Origin: Kribbella soli
Lineage (GTDB): Bacteria > Actinomycetota > Actinomycetes > Propionibacteriales > Kribbellaceae
Assembly: GCF_004331345.1 (NCBI RefSeq)
Contig: NZ_SJJZ01000004.1
Coordinates: forward strand, 868,001-932,000
Direction of reading: 5' to 3'
Length of the DNA stretch: 64,000 nt
Shown here in pieces: positions 41,863 to 50,636 of this stretch; the first letter of the stretch is position 1, and every line of letters starts with the position of its first letter. The notes beneath the pieces are model-generated. The model was not told the origin of the DNA and did not search any database. It was given only the letters and a program-made list of their open reading frames with translations. A program made the position numbers and the translations under genes.

Positions 41863-43976
41863 CCGGCCGCCTGCCTCGGGCGGGTCAGGACCAGCGTGCT
41901 GCGGGCCTCCAGCTGGACCGTGGTCCCGGCGGCGTGTGGCTCGTCGGTCCCGGCGCCGGTGGCGCTCGTCGTGTCGACCGCGACCGTCCAGTTCTCGCCG
42001 TACTCCTCGGGTGGGAGGAGGAAGTCGACCGGCTCGTAGTTGCTGTTCAGCAGGATCAGGAACGAGTCGTCGACCACGGGCTCGCCACGGAGGTCCGGCT
42101 CGGAGATCGCGTCGCCGTTGAGGAAGACCGCGATCGCCCGGGCGTCGTTCTGCTGCCAGTCGCCGTTCTGCATCTCGGCGCCCTTCGGCGCGAACCAGAC
42201 CAGGTCGCCGAGTCCGTCGATCCCCGTGTCGCCGTGGAAGAAGCGGCGACGGCGCAGCACCGGGTGGTTGTTGCGCAGGCGGACCACGGACCGGGTGAAC
42301 TCGAGCAGGTGCTTCTGCGGCTCGCCGAGCTCCCAGTCCACCCAGGCGATCTCGTTGTCCTGGCAGTACACGTTGTTGTTGCCGCTCTGCGTCCGGCCCA
42401 GCTCGTCGCCGTGCGCGATCATCGGCACGCCCTGCGAGATCAGCAGCGTGGTGAGGAAGTTGCGCTGTTGCCTGGCGCGCAGCCGCAGTACTTCGGGGTC
42501 GTCCGTCGCGCCCTCGACACCGCAGTTCCAGGAGCGGTTGTGGCTCTCGCCGTCCTTGCCGCCCTCGCCGTTCGCCTCGTTGTGCTTCTCGTTGTAGGAC
42601 ACCAGGTCACGCAACGTGAAGCCGTCGTGGGCGGTGACGAAGTTGATACTCGCCAGCGGCCGGCGGCTGTCGTCCTGGTAGAGGTCCGACGAGCCGGTCA
42701 GCCGGGACGCGAACTCGGCCAAGGTGTACTGCTCGCCCCGCCAGAAGTCCCGCACGGTGTCGCGGTACTTACCGTTCCACTCCGTCCACAGCGGCGGGAA
42801 GTTGCCCACCTGGTAACCGCCGTCGCCCACGTCCCACGGCTCGGCGATCAGCTTCACCTGGCTCACCACCGGGTCCTGCTGGACCAGGTCGAAGAACGCC
42901 GACAGCCGGTCGACCTCGTGGAACTGGCGGGCCAGCGTGGCCGCGAGGTCGAAGCGGAAGCCGTCGACGTGCATCTCGGTGACCCAGTAGCGCAGCGAGT
43001 CCATGATCAGCTGGAGCACGTGCGGGTGCCGCATCAGCAGGCTGTTACCGGTGCCGGTGGTGTCGTAGTAGTGCGACTTGTCCTGGTCGACCAGGCGGTA
43101 GTACGCCGCGTTGTCGATGCCCTTGAACGACAGCGTCGGGCCGAACTCGTTCCCCTCGGCGGTGTGGTTGTAGACGACGTCGAGGATCACCTCGATGTCC
43201 GCCTCGTGCAGCGCCTTCACCATCGCCTTGAACTCGGTCACCTGCTGACCGCGGGTGCCGGTCGACGAGTAGGCGTTGTGCGGCGCGAAGAAGCCGATCG
43301 TGTTGTAGCCCCAGTAGTTCGACAGGCCGAGCTCCTGCAGGTGGCCGTCCTGGGCGAACTGGTGCACCGGCATCAGCTCGATCGCGGACACCCCGAGCTC
43401 CTTGAGGTGCTCGATGACGGCCGGGTGGCCGATCCCGGCGTACGTGCCGCGGATGTTGTCCGGCAGCCCCGGATGCGTCTTGGTGAGGCCCTTGACGTGC
43501 GCCTCGTAGATCACGGTCTCGTGGTACGCGTGGCCCGGCGGGCGGTCGTTGGCCCAGTCGAAGAACGGGTTGGTCACCACCGAGAGCATGGTGTGCTCGC
43601 GGTTGTCCATGGTGTTCAGCTCGTCCGGCTTCGCGAACCGGTAGCTGAACAGCGACTCGTCACCGTCGATCTGCCCGTCGACTGCCTTCGCGTACGGGTC
43701 CAGCAGCAGCTTGGACGGGTTGCACCGGTCGCCTTCGTCCGGGTTGTACGGCCCGTGCACCCGGAAGCCGTAGCGCTGTCCCGGCTGCACTCCGGGGAGG
43801 TAGGCGTGGTGTACGAAACCGTCCACCTCGGTCAGCTGGACCAGCTGCTCGGTTCCGTCGTCGCCGATCAGCGACAGGTCCACTCGATCGGCAACCTCCG
43901 AGAACACCGCGAAGTTCGTCCCGGCGCCGTCGTACGTGGCGCCGAGAGGGTAAGGACGACCAGGCCATTTCTGCAC
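41859..43976 (-). CDS. glgX: Glycogen debranching enzyme (isoamylase type, TreX/GlgX)
   Basis: About 705 residues of GH13 debranching enzyme with an N-terminal CBM48. VQKWPGRPYPLGATYDGAG is the standard start of actinobacterial GlgX. Motifs include ILDVVYNHTAEGNEFG, GFRFDLAATLAR with the nucleophile Asp, LIAEPWDVG, and VTAHDGFTLRDLVSYN. It frees linear maltodextrins for TreY. GTG 43976 is preferred to an upstream Met at 44009, because TACTGT on the complement (43988-43983) lies exactly six bases before it, a leaderless promoter. Confidence 0.93.
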   Translation of the reverse strand: MQKWPGRPYPLGATYDGAGTNFAVFSEVADRVDLSLIGDDGTEQLVQLTEVDGFVHHAYLPGVQPGQRYGFRVHGPYNPDEGDRCNPSKLLLDPYAKAVDGQIDGDESLFSYRFAKPDELNTMDNREHTMLSVVTNPFFDWANDRPPGHAYHETVIYEAHVKGLTKTHPGLPDNIRGTYAGIGHPAVIEHLKELGVSAIELMPVHQFAQDGHLQELGLSNYWGYNTIGFFAPHNAYSSTGTRGQQVTEFKAMVKALHEADIEVILDVVYNHTAEGNEFGPTLSFKGIDNAAYYRLVDQDKSHYYDTTGTGNSLLMRHPHVLQLIMDSLRYWVTEMHVDGFRFDLAATLARQFHEVDRLSAFFDLVQQDPVVSQVKLIAEPWDVGDGGYQVGNFPPLWTEWNGKYRDTVRDFWRGEQYTLAEFASRLTGSSDLYQDDSRRPLASINFVTAHDGFTLRDLVSYNEKHNEANGEGGKDGESHNRSWNCGVEGATDDPEVLRLRARQQRNFLTTLLISQGVPMIAHGDELGRTQSGNNNVYCQDNEIAWVDWELGEPQKHLLEFTRSVVRLRNNHPVLRRRRFFHGDTGIDGLGDLVWFAPKGAEMQNGDWQQNDARAIAVFLNGDAISEPDLRGEPVVDDSFLILLNSNYEPVDFLLPPEEYGENWTVAVDTTSATGAGTDEPHAAGTTVQLEARSTLVLTRPRQAAG

Positions 43977-44053
43977 CTGACGACAGTAGCCACCCCTGCC
44001 CCCGGCCACCGCACCCCCGGGTGTTTCGGTTGCGAGAATTCACCGGGGAAGGG

Positions 44054-44079
44054 CTTGCAGGAAGCTGCAAGACTTGCAA
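44054..44079. promoter_or_regulatory. CTTGCA-type inverted and direct repeats between glgX and the 44120 gene
   Basis: CTTGCAG (44054-44060) and CTGCAAG (44065-44071) form a seven-base inverted repeat, and a further CTTGCAA follows at 44073-44079. CTTGCAG-type repeats are associated in Streptomyces with MalR, the LacI-type repressor of starch and maltose genes. Control of glgX-treYZ and the divergent gene is possible. Confidence 0.45.
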
Positions 44080-44119
44080 CATCCCAATTCTGACTCGATT
44101 CGGCTAAGCTCTCGCGCTT

Positions 44120-44644
44120 GTGAAGTCGCATTCCGCCCGGCGGCCGGTCTTCCTGGACTCGACCGGGCGTCGCCGTCGCACCATCCGCAGAACTGGCGCC
44201 TTCCTCGCCGTACCTACCGTCGGTTACCTCGTGCTCATGGCCAGTAGCCTTCTCGGCGGGCCGCGGATGGACACTCCGCTCATTCCGCTCCCGGAAGCGG
44301 CCAAGCCCAAGCACCGGCCGACCGTTCCGCCGGCCGAGATCGCGATCGAAACACCCCGGCCGACGAACACTTCCGGTACGCCGGGTGACGGGCCGAACTC
44401 CACGCCGCAGACCCCGTCGACGACCCCCACCCGCCTACCGACCTCAGGGCCGACGACCGTCCCGACAAGCATCCCGCCGGTGACGGCGACCGTCGTACCG
44501 ACGACTGCTCCGACGACCGCGACCACACCACCGGGCCGGACGAACTCGCCGACGACCACCACACCCGCACCGACGGCGACCACGACGCACGGCAACAAGC
44601 CGACCACTCCGCCCGGTAAGACCAAGGCGCCGACTGCCCCGTGA
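44120..44644 (+). CDS. Pro/Thr-rich single-span membrane protein
   Basis: A 174-residue protein with a basic N-terminus, one transmembrane segment (about 28-46: FLAVPTVGYLVLMASSLLGG), and then about 125 residues dominated by Pro and Thr. The tail would lie outside the membrane as an extended, possibly O-glycosylated wall-spanning linker. No catalytic domain exists. The start is GTG 44120. Its stop overlaps the deacetylase-glycosyltransferase start (GTGA, 44641-44644), so the two are coupled and may form one cell-envelope complex. Confidence 0.7.
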   Translation: MKSHSARRPVFLDSTGRRRRTIRRTGAFLAVPTVGYLVLMASSLLGGPRMDTPLIPLPEAAKPKHRPTVPPAEIAIETPRPTNTSGTPGDGPNSTPQTPSTTPTRLPTSGPTTVPTSIPPVTATVVPTTAPTTATTPPGRTNSPTTTTPAPTATTTHGNKPTTPPGKTKAPTAP

Positions 44645-46770
44645 GCAGACCTGCCGCGCGGCGAGCCAAGCAGGTCCCGCTCCGCACGCACTGGATCGTG
44701 CTGACCATGTTGCTGGTCTGCCTGGCCAGCATGCTGTTGCTGAACGGCTACACGCACCACATGTTCGGTACGGCGCCCGACGGCGCGGTCCAGCCGACCG
44801 GCGGATCCGGATCGGTACCGCGGCAGATCGTCACCGGCGGACCCGTCATCGACGCCGGCGACGGCACTCCCCGCTCCGTGTCACCGAAGGCCCGCACCAT
44901 CGCGCTCACCTTCGACGACGGTCCTGATCCTGTCTGGACCCCCAGGATCCTGGACCTGCTGCGGGAACAGCACGTGCACGCCACGTTCTTCGTCGTCGGC
45001 ACCGCGGTGGCCGCGCACCCGGACCTGGCCCGCCGGATCGTGGCCGAAGGTCACCAGATCGCAGTGCACAGCTTCACCCACGCGAACCTGTCGACCGTCT
45101 CCTCCTGGCGGCGCTCACTGGAGCTCAAGCAGAGCCAACTGATCCTCGCCGGTGCCACTGGTGTCAGTACGACGCTGCTCCGGCCGCCGTACTCCTCCGA
45201 GCCGAATGCGCTGACCGACCGCGACTGGAAAGCACTCCAGGAGACCCGTGAAGCCGGGTACCTGGCGGTGCTGACCAGCCAGGACAGTGAGGACTGGCGT
45301 AAGCCCGGGACCGAGCAGGTCATTGCCAACTCGATGCCTCGCAGCACAGCCGGACAGGTGCTGCTGATGCACGACGCGGGCGGCGACCGCAGCCAGACGG
45401 TAGCGGCGCTGAGCAAACTGCTCCCCCGACTGAAGGCGCGTGGCTTCCGGTTCGCCACGGTCAGCGACTCGGTCGGTCTACCCGACCCCACCCGGAAAGC
45501 GAGCGTGCTGGACCGCAGTCGCGGTCTCGCCGTGATCTGGGCGATGCGGATCAGCGACGCCGTAATGACCCTGATCGGCTGGCTGCTGTACGCCGCCGGC
45601 GCGCTGAGCGTCCTGCGCGCGATCACCACAGTCATCGCGGCCCGACGGCACGTGAAGATGCGCAACTGGTCGTACGGGCCCCCGGTGACGGAACCGGTCA
45701 GCGTCATCGTTCCGGCGTACAACGAGAGTGCCGGTATCGAGGCGGCGATCCGCTCGCTCGTCGCCTCGGACCATCCGCTGGAAGTCATCGTCGTCGACGA
45801 CGGGTCGACGGACGGTACGGCGGACATTGTCGAGGCACTGCACATCCCCGGGGTCCGCGTGATCCGGCAGGCCAACGCGGGCAAGCCGATCGCACTGAAC
45901 ACCGGGCTGCGCGCGGCGCGGTTCGAACTGATCGTGATGGTCGACGGCGACACCGTGTTCGAGCCGGACACTGTCCGCAACCTCATCCAGCCGTTCGCGC
46001 ATCCGTCCGTCGGGGCTGTGTCGGGCAACGCCAAGGTCGGCAACCGGCGCGGCCTGCTCGGCCGCTGGCAGCACATCGAGTACGTGATCGGGTTCAACCT
46101 GGACCGCCGGTTGTTCGACCTCGCCGAGTGCATGCCGACCGTGCCTGGTGCTGTCGGCGCGTTCCGTCGTACGGCGCTGGAGCGGATCGGCGGACTGAGT
46201 GACGTGACGCTGGCCGAGGACACCGACCTGACGATGGCGCTGTGCCGGGACGGGTGGCGCGTGGTTTACGAGGAGAGTGCGGTGGCGTGGACCGAGGCGC
46301 CGGCGTCGCTGGGCGCACTGTGGCGGCAGCGGTACCGCTGGTGCTACGGGACGCTCCAGGCGATGTGGAAGCACCGCGGGGCGATGGTGCAGGGCGGTCG
46401 GGCCGGGAAGTTCGGCCGTCGCGGTCTGACGTACCTCATGCTCTTCCAGGTGCTACTGCCACTGCTGGCGCCTGTCGTGGACGTGTTCGCGATCTACGGC
46501 CTGGTGTTCCTCGACCCGGTCCGCGTGCTCGCGGTCTGGGGCGGCTTCGTCCTACTGCAGGTGGCCATGGGCTTCTACGCATTCCGGCTGGACGGGGAGC
46601 GGGCCGGGCCGCTGTGGACGCTGCCGTTGCAGCAGTTCGTCTACCGGCAGCTGATGTACCTGGTGGTCATCCAGTCGGTCTTCACCGCACTGGCCGGCAC
46701 CAGGCTCCGCTGGCAACGCATGGAGCGCTACGGCAGCCTCCAAGCACCCGTGGGCTCGGACGTTCGCTAA
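44641..46770 (+). CDS. Polysaccharide deacetylase fused to a family 2 glycosyltransferase
   Basis: The 709-residue membrane protein has an N-terminal span (about 18-38). A NodB-type deacetylase (about 80-275) follows, with LTFDDGPDPVWTPRIL and metal His residues in IAVHSFTHANLS. Another span precedes a processive GT2 domain (about 345-590), with VDDGSTDGT, VDGDTVFEP, LAEDTDLTMAL and the QRYRW motif. Further C-terminal spans follow. The layout equals PgaB-deacetylase plus PgaC-synthase on one chain, suggesting synthesis and partial deacetylation of a beta-linked N-acetylglucosamine-type polymer. The polymer is inferred, not shown. Confidence 0.88.
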   Translation: MSRPAARRAKQVPLRTHWIVLTMLLVCLASMLLLNGYTHHMFGTAPDGAVQPTGGSGSVPRQIVTGGPVIDAGDGTPRSVSPKARTIALTFDDGPDPVWTPRILDLLREQHVHATFFVVGTAVAAHPDLARRIVAEGHQIAVHSFTHANLSTVSSWRRSLELKQSQLILAGATGVSTTLLRPPYSSEPNALTDRDWKALQETREAGYLAVLTSQDSEDWRKPGTEQVIANSMPRSTAGQVLLMHDAGGDRSQTVAALSKLLPRLKARGFRFATVSDSVGLPDPTRKASVLDRSRGLAVIWAMRISDAVMTLIGWLLYAAGALSVLRAITTVIAARRHVKMRNWSYGPPVTEPVSVIVPAYNESAGIEAAIRSLVASDHPLEVIVVDDGSTDGTADIVEALHIPGVRVIRQANAGKPIALNTGLRAARFELIVMVDGDTVFEPDTVRNLIQPFAHPSVGAVSGNAKVGNRRGLLGRWQHIEYVIGFNLDRRLFDLAECMPTVPGAVGAFRRTALERIGGLSDVTLAEDTDLTMALCRDGWRVVYEESAVAWTEAPASLGALWRQRYRWCYGTLQAMWKHRGAMVQGGRAGKFGRRGLTYLMLFQVLLPLLAPVVDVFAIYGLVFLDPVRVLAVWGGFVLLQVAMGFYAFRLDGERAGPLWTLPLQQFVYRQLMYLVVIQSVFTALAGTRLRWQRMERYGSLQAPVGSDVR

Positions 46771-46806
46771 CCTACTGTGACAGTCGTCGCACGTAGGGTT
46801 AGGGAA

Positions 46807-47565
46807 ATGTTGAAGCGGGCCGCACTTCTTGTCGGGGTTCTCCTGGTTGTCACGGCCGGCGCGAAGCCGGTGGTCGTCGGGGGGACGGTGGCGAGTCCGA
46901 CCGAGGCGCCGTGGGCAATCGCGTTGAACAACACGCAGTCCATGTCGTCGAGCGGCCGGTACTGCGGGGCCGCCCTCGTGGCGCCGAACAAGATCGTGAC
47001 CGCCGCACACTGCATGGACGAGGCGGTGTCGACGTACTACGCGGTGCAGGGGCGGGCCGACCTCGCGGACGGCTCGGTCGGGCGGGTGTCGGCGATCAGC
47101 AAGGCGTGGGTCCACCCTGGATACAACACGAAGGACCACCGGTACGACGTTGCCGTGCTGACGTTGGCGAAGCCGTTCGTCGGCGTACCGGTACTGCCCC
47201 TGGAGACCCGTGCGCGGGCGGACCGGACGGGCGCCGTACCGACTGTCTACGGCTGGGGTGACACGCAGGACACCGGTCCGGACGAGACCCTGCAGAAGGC
47301 CGCCGTACCGGATCTCGGCGACAAGGCCTGCCTGGGAGTCAAGAGCTACGTCTCCAACGGGTACGCCGCCGCAACCAACGTCTGCGCCGGCTACCTCGCG
47401 GGCGGCACCGACGCCTGCCAGGGCGACTCCGGCGGTCCGCTCGTCCTGAACGGTCGGCTGCTCGGCGTCGTCTCCTGGGGTCAGGGCTGCGCCCAACCCG
47501 GTAAGCCCGGCGTTTACACGGAGATCGCGGGCGCGGCGAAGGCGCTGCTCCAACAGGTTCGTTAA
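46807..47565 (+). CDS. Secreted trypsin-like serine protease (S1 family)
   Basis: The protein has 252 residues from ATG 46807 (an upstream GTG at 46777 would add ten). A signal peptide (about 1-19) leads to a mature N-terminus near VVGGTVASP, typical of trypsin activation. The triad is His in VTAAHC, Asp in YDVAVLTL and Ser in CQGDSGGPLV. The Asp six residues before that Ser (TDACQGDSGG) predicts trypsin-like Arg/Lys cleavage. TAGGGT before 46807 may be its -10. It acts outside the cell. Confidence 0.9.
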   Translation: MLKRAALLVGVLLVVTAGAKPVVVGGTVASPTEAPWAIALNNTQSMSSSGRYCGAALVAPNKIVTAAHCMDEAVSTYYAVQGRADLADGSVGRVSAISKAWVHPGYNTKDHRYDVAVLTLAKPFVGVPVLPLETRARADRTGAVPTVYGWGDTQDTGPDETLQKAAVPDLGDKACLGVKSYVSNGYAAATNVCAGYLAGGTDACQGDSGGPLVLNGRLLGVVSWGQGCAQPGKPGVYTEIAGAAKALLQQVR

Positions 47566-47679
47566 TCCGAAACATACCTGTCAGTACGAGCGTCAATACG
47601 TTACGGTCCTGTCACGCCCCGAACACACCATGTCCTTACCTTTCTGGTCAGCTACCCAGTTGCCCAGTGAGGAGAAGGT

Positions 47680-49260
47680 ATGGCGCAGACTCGTCGTCAA
47701 TTCCTGCAGCAGGTCGGAATCACCGGTGGAGCGGGGGTGCTCTACTCCACCATGTCGGCGCTCGGCCTCACGGGCGTCGCCGAGACTCCCGCGTACGCCG
47801 CCCCGTCGCGGGCCGATCTCAACGGCCGCGGCGCCAAGCACGTCGTCATCCTCGGCGCCGGGATCGCCGGACTCACGTCGGCGTACGAACTCCTGAAGGC
47901 CGGCTACAAGGTCACGCTGCTCGAGGCCCGGCAGCGCCCAGGCGGCCGCAACTGGACCGTTCGCGGCGGCACCGTCGAGACGGACCTGGCCGGAAACACC
48001 CAGCGCGCGACGTTCTCACCCGGTCAGTACATGAACGCCGGGCCGGCACGGCTGCCGCAGCACCACGTGACGCTCGACTACTGCCGCGAGCTCGGCGTCG
48101 CGATCGAGCCGTTCGTCAACCAGAACGCGGACGCGTACCTCTACCGCGAAGGCACCACCAGCCTGTCCAACAAGCCGATCCGGCACCGCACCGCCAAGGC
48201 GGACGTGTACGGCTACGTCGCCGAACTGCTCGCCACGGCCGCCGATCAGGGCGCGCTCGACACCATGCTGACCGCGGCCGACAAGCAGGCGCTGATCGGG
48301 TTCCTCAGCAGCTTCGGCTCGATCGGGAACAAGGCCTCCGGGTTCGCCTACACCGGGACCGACGGCCGCCGCGGCTACACGGTCGAGCCGGGCGCCGGGA
48401 TGGAGGGCGGTACGACGGCCGCGCCGTACGCGCTGAGCGACGTCTTCGCCAGCGGTGTCGGCAACTACTTCTCGTTCGAGTTCGGCTGGGACCAGGCGGT
48501 GATGATGTTCCAGCCGGTCGGCGGGATGGACCGGATCCCGTACGCGTTCGAGCGGGCCGTCGGCAAGGACAAGATCCGGTACGGCGCCGAGGTGACCGGG
48601 ATGAGCAACACCGGCAACGGTGTCCAGGTCACCTACAAGACCGGGTCGCGGACCAGGATGATCACCGCGGACTACGCGATCTGCACGCTGCCACCGCACC
48701 TGGCCGCCAAGGTTCCGTCCAACCTGCCGGCGCCGATCGTCGAGGCACTCAAGTACGCCGTGCCGACGAACGCGGGCAAGATCGGCATCGAGTACGGCCG
48801 GCGCTGGTGGGAGGAGGACCACCGGATCTACGGCGGCATCACCAACAGCAACCTCGACACGGTCAACACCTGGTACCCGTCGTACGGGTTCCACGGCAAC
48901 CGCGGAACCGTGATCGGCTACTACAACACCGGCGCCAACGCCAACGCGTACGGCGCTCTGACGCCGCCGGCCCGACTGGAGCGCGCGCTGATGCAAGGCG
49001 CCAAGATGCACGGTGACGTCTACACGAAGGACGTGAAGGCGTCGTTCTCGGTGAACTGGATGGGCACCAAGTACTCCGAGGCGTCCTGGGTCAGCTGGCC
49101 GTCGCAGACCGACGGCATCTACGCCCGGCTGCTCGATGCCACCGGCAACATCTACTTCGCCGGCGACCATCTGTCGCACGCCATCGCCTGGCAGCACGGT
49201 GCGATGGTGTCCGCCCGCGCGGCCGTGACCGCCCTGCACAGTCGGGTGGCGAGCCGATGA
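47680..49260 (+). CDS. Tat-exported flavin amine oxidase (L-amino-acid oxidase-like)
   Basis: The 526-residue protein starts with a twin-arginine signal (QTRRQFLQQVG plus a hydrophobic stretch ending near AYA), so it is exported folded with FAD bound. The FAD site is VVILGAGIAGLTSAYELLKAG followed by EARQRPGGRNWTV, and the C-terminal FAD motif is IYFAGDHLSHAIAWQHGA. It most resembles L-amino-acid oxidases, giving imino acid, ammonia and H2O2. GGAGAAGG precedes ATG 47680. It overlaps the RidA-like gene by ATGA. Confidence 0.88.
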   Translation: MAQTRRQFLQQVGITGGAGVLYSTMSALGLTGVAETPAYAAPSRADLNGRGAKHVVILGAGIAGLTSAYELLKAGYKVTLLEARQRPGGRNWTVRGGTVETDLAGNTQRATFSPGQYMNAGPARLPQHHVTLDYCRELGVAIEPFVNQNADAYLYREGTTSLSNKPIRHRTAKADVYGYVAELLATAADQGALDTMLTAADKQALIGFLSSFGSIGNKASGFAYTGTDGRRGYTVEPGAGMEGGTTAAPYALSDVFASGVGNYFSFEFGWDQAVMMFQPVGGMDRIPYAFERAVGKDKIRYGAEVTGMSNTGNGVQVTYKTGSRTRMITADYAICTLPPHLAAKVPSNLPAPIVEALKYAVPTNAGKIGIEYGRRWWEEDHRIYGGITNSNLDTVNTWYPSYGFHGNRGTVIGYYNTGANANAYGALTPPARLERALMQGAKMHGDVYTKDVKASFSVNWMGTKYSEASWVSWPSQTDGIYARLLDATGNIYFAGDHLSHAIAWQHGAMVSARAAVTALHSRVASR

Positions 49261-49913
49261 AGCGCACCTCTTTGATCGCGGGTTCCGTCGCGTTGGTCGT
49301 GTCGTTCACAGCCGGTGCCGGTACGGCGGCCGGATGGTGGGACCGGCCGAAGCCGCCGAAACCGGGCACCGTCGTCCCCGCCCTGCCCGCCGGACAGGCC
49401 AACCCGATGATCGCGAGCGGTGTCGGGATCGGCGCCAACACCCCGGTCTACAAGACGAGTGGGATCGGGCCGTCGGCGCTCAACACCGGCGCCCCGGCCG
49501 GGTCCGAGGCGTCGTACATCGACACCGCGATCTTCCCGGGCGGGACGTTACCCGCGGGCGTCACCATCACCGAGGCACAAGGGATCAACGCACTCCGGCG
49601 GATCGGCGAGAACCTGGCGGCCGCCGGGCTGTCCTACGCCGACGTCTACACGATGCGGGTCTTCCTGCAGAACCCAGCCGGCGCGACAGTCGCAGACTTC
49701 GCCGGGTGGAACCGCGCGTACCGCCAGTACTTCGCGAACACCGACCTCACCACCGGCGCCTACGTCCCGGTCCCTCTCGGTACGGCGGCACCCGCGAAAC
49801 CGTTCGTGGTCAACAAGTCCCGCCCGTCCCGTTTCGCCCTGGAGATCGAGAACCTCCCGGTCGGCGGCTGGCTCGTCGAAGTAGAAGTCGACGCGGCCTA
49901 CCCCAAACGCTGA
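49257..49913 (+). CDS. Secreted RidA-family (YjgF) enamine/imine deaminase
   Basis: This 218-residue protein has an N-terminal signal peptide (about 1-25) and a RidA domain (about 60-216). The conserved substrate-binding Arg is in SRPSRFALEIENLPVGG and the Glu in LVEVEVDA. RidA hydrolyses reactive enamine and imine intermediates. Exported RidA proteins are unusual. Its ATG overlaps the amine oxidase stop, so it is made with the enzyme that generates imines outside the membrane. A strong terminator follows. Confidence 0.82.
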   Translation: MKRTSLIAGSVALVVSFTAGAGTAAGWWDRPKPPKPGTVVPALPAGQANPMIASGVGIGANTPVYKTSGIGPSALNTGAPAGSEASYIDTAIFPGGTLPAGVTITEAQGINALRRIGENLAAAGLSYADVYTMRVFLQNPAGATVADFAGWNRAYRQYFANTDLTTGAYVPVPLGTAAPAKPFVVNKSRPSRFALEIENLPVGGWLVEVEVDAAYPKR

Positions 49914-49920
49914 ACCGACA

Positions 49921-49955
49921 CCGGATGCCCTGGCCGAGGCGGCCAGGGCATCCGG
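49921..49955. terminator. Bidirectional terminator hairpin
   Basis: Perfect 15-base arms CCGGATGCCCTGGCC (49921-49935) and GGCCAGGGCATCCGG (49941-49955) flank GAGGC. It lies between the rightward RidA gene and the leftward small gene ending at 49962, serving both. No U tract follows. Confidence 0.8.
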
Positions 49956-49961
49956 CTGTGC

Positions 49962-50183
49962 TCAGAGGACCGCGCCTCGTGGCGCGATCTCGACGGCGGC
50001 GACGCCGCGGGAGTACAGCACCATCTGGCGGTCGCCGTGTCTGCACCGAAGCAGTCCGTTGTCACTCGCGAGTGCCGTGACGGCATGCTGGATCGTCACG
50101 TCGTCCGCCGCCCCGGGCTCCTCGTAGGCGACATCCAGGTGGTCACCGCTGATCATCCGGACCCGCAACACAATCCTCGCCAT
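49962..50183 (-). CDS. Small hypothetical protein
   Basis: A 73-residue protein of unknown function: MARIVLRVRMISGDHLDVAY, then an acidic EEPGAADDV and QMVLYSRGVAAVEIAP at the end. The alternating strand pattern suggests a small all-beta or alpha-beta fold without membrane segments. Support for reality comes from TAAGGT on the complement (50195-50190) exactly six bases before ATG 50183, and from its own terminator at the 3' end. It is divergent from the cupin gene. Confidence 0.7.
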   Translation of the reverse strand: MARIVLRVRMISGDHLDVAYEEPGAADDVTIQHAVTALASDNGLLRCRHGDRQMVLYSRGVAAVEIAPRGAVL

Positions 50184-50243
50184 AGCCGAACCTTACGCGC
50201 CACTCCGATAGCCGGGCAGTTCCCGCAGAGGCAGACTGTTGCC

Positions 50244-50618
50244 ATGAGTGAGCCAGTCCGTGTGATCAAAGCTGGTGACCTGGTCGCCGCCGACCCGACC
50301 GCCGGCATGCTCCGGATGCGAGCCTTCGAGCTCCCGATCCTGTGGGCCGGCCAGGTCATCACGCAGCCCGGCGCGATCTCCGGCTGGCACCACCACGACC
50401 GGAACGAGAGCAGCCTTTACATCGTGTCAGGGGTACTGCGGCTCGAGTTCGAGGGCACCGACGAGTACCTCGACGCGGTCGCCGGCGACTTCGTGCACGT
50501 GCCGGCCTTCACCGTCCACCGCGAGAGCAACCCCACCGACGACCCGTCCCTGGCGATCATCGCCCGCGCGGGCGGCGGCATCCCCACCGTCAACGTCGAC
50601 CCGCCCCCGCGCGGGTGA
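50244..50618 (+). CDS. Cupin-domain protein
   Basis: A 124-residue single cupin. The metal-binding motif 1 reads GWHHHDRNESSLYIVSG (two His and a Glu) and motif 2 is GDFVHVPAFTVHRESN. Small cupins bind a metal and act on or sense small molecules, but the substrate cannot be deduced. CAGACT lies six bases before ATG 50244, a possible variant -10 for a leaderless message. It is followed 18 bases later by the regulator gene, which has its own -10 (50625-50630). Confidence 0.82.
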   Translation: MSEPVRVIKAGDLVAADPTAGMLRMRAFELPILWAGQVITQPGAISGWHHHDRNESSLYIVSGVLRLEFEGTDEYLDAVAGDFVHVPAFTVHRESNPTDDPSLAIIARAGGGIPTVNVDPPPRG

Positions 50619-50636
50619 GCCGGTTAACCTGACGGA

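Noticed and set aside
44240..44644. Pro/Thr-rich stretch as a tandem DNA repeat
   Set aside because: The codons vary and no repeat unit of fixed length is kept, so it is protein-level low complexity, not a DNA repeat.
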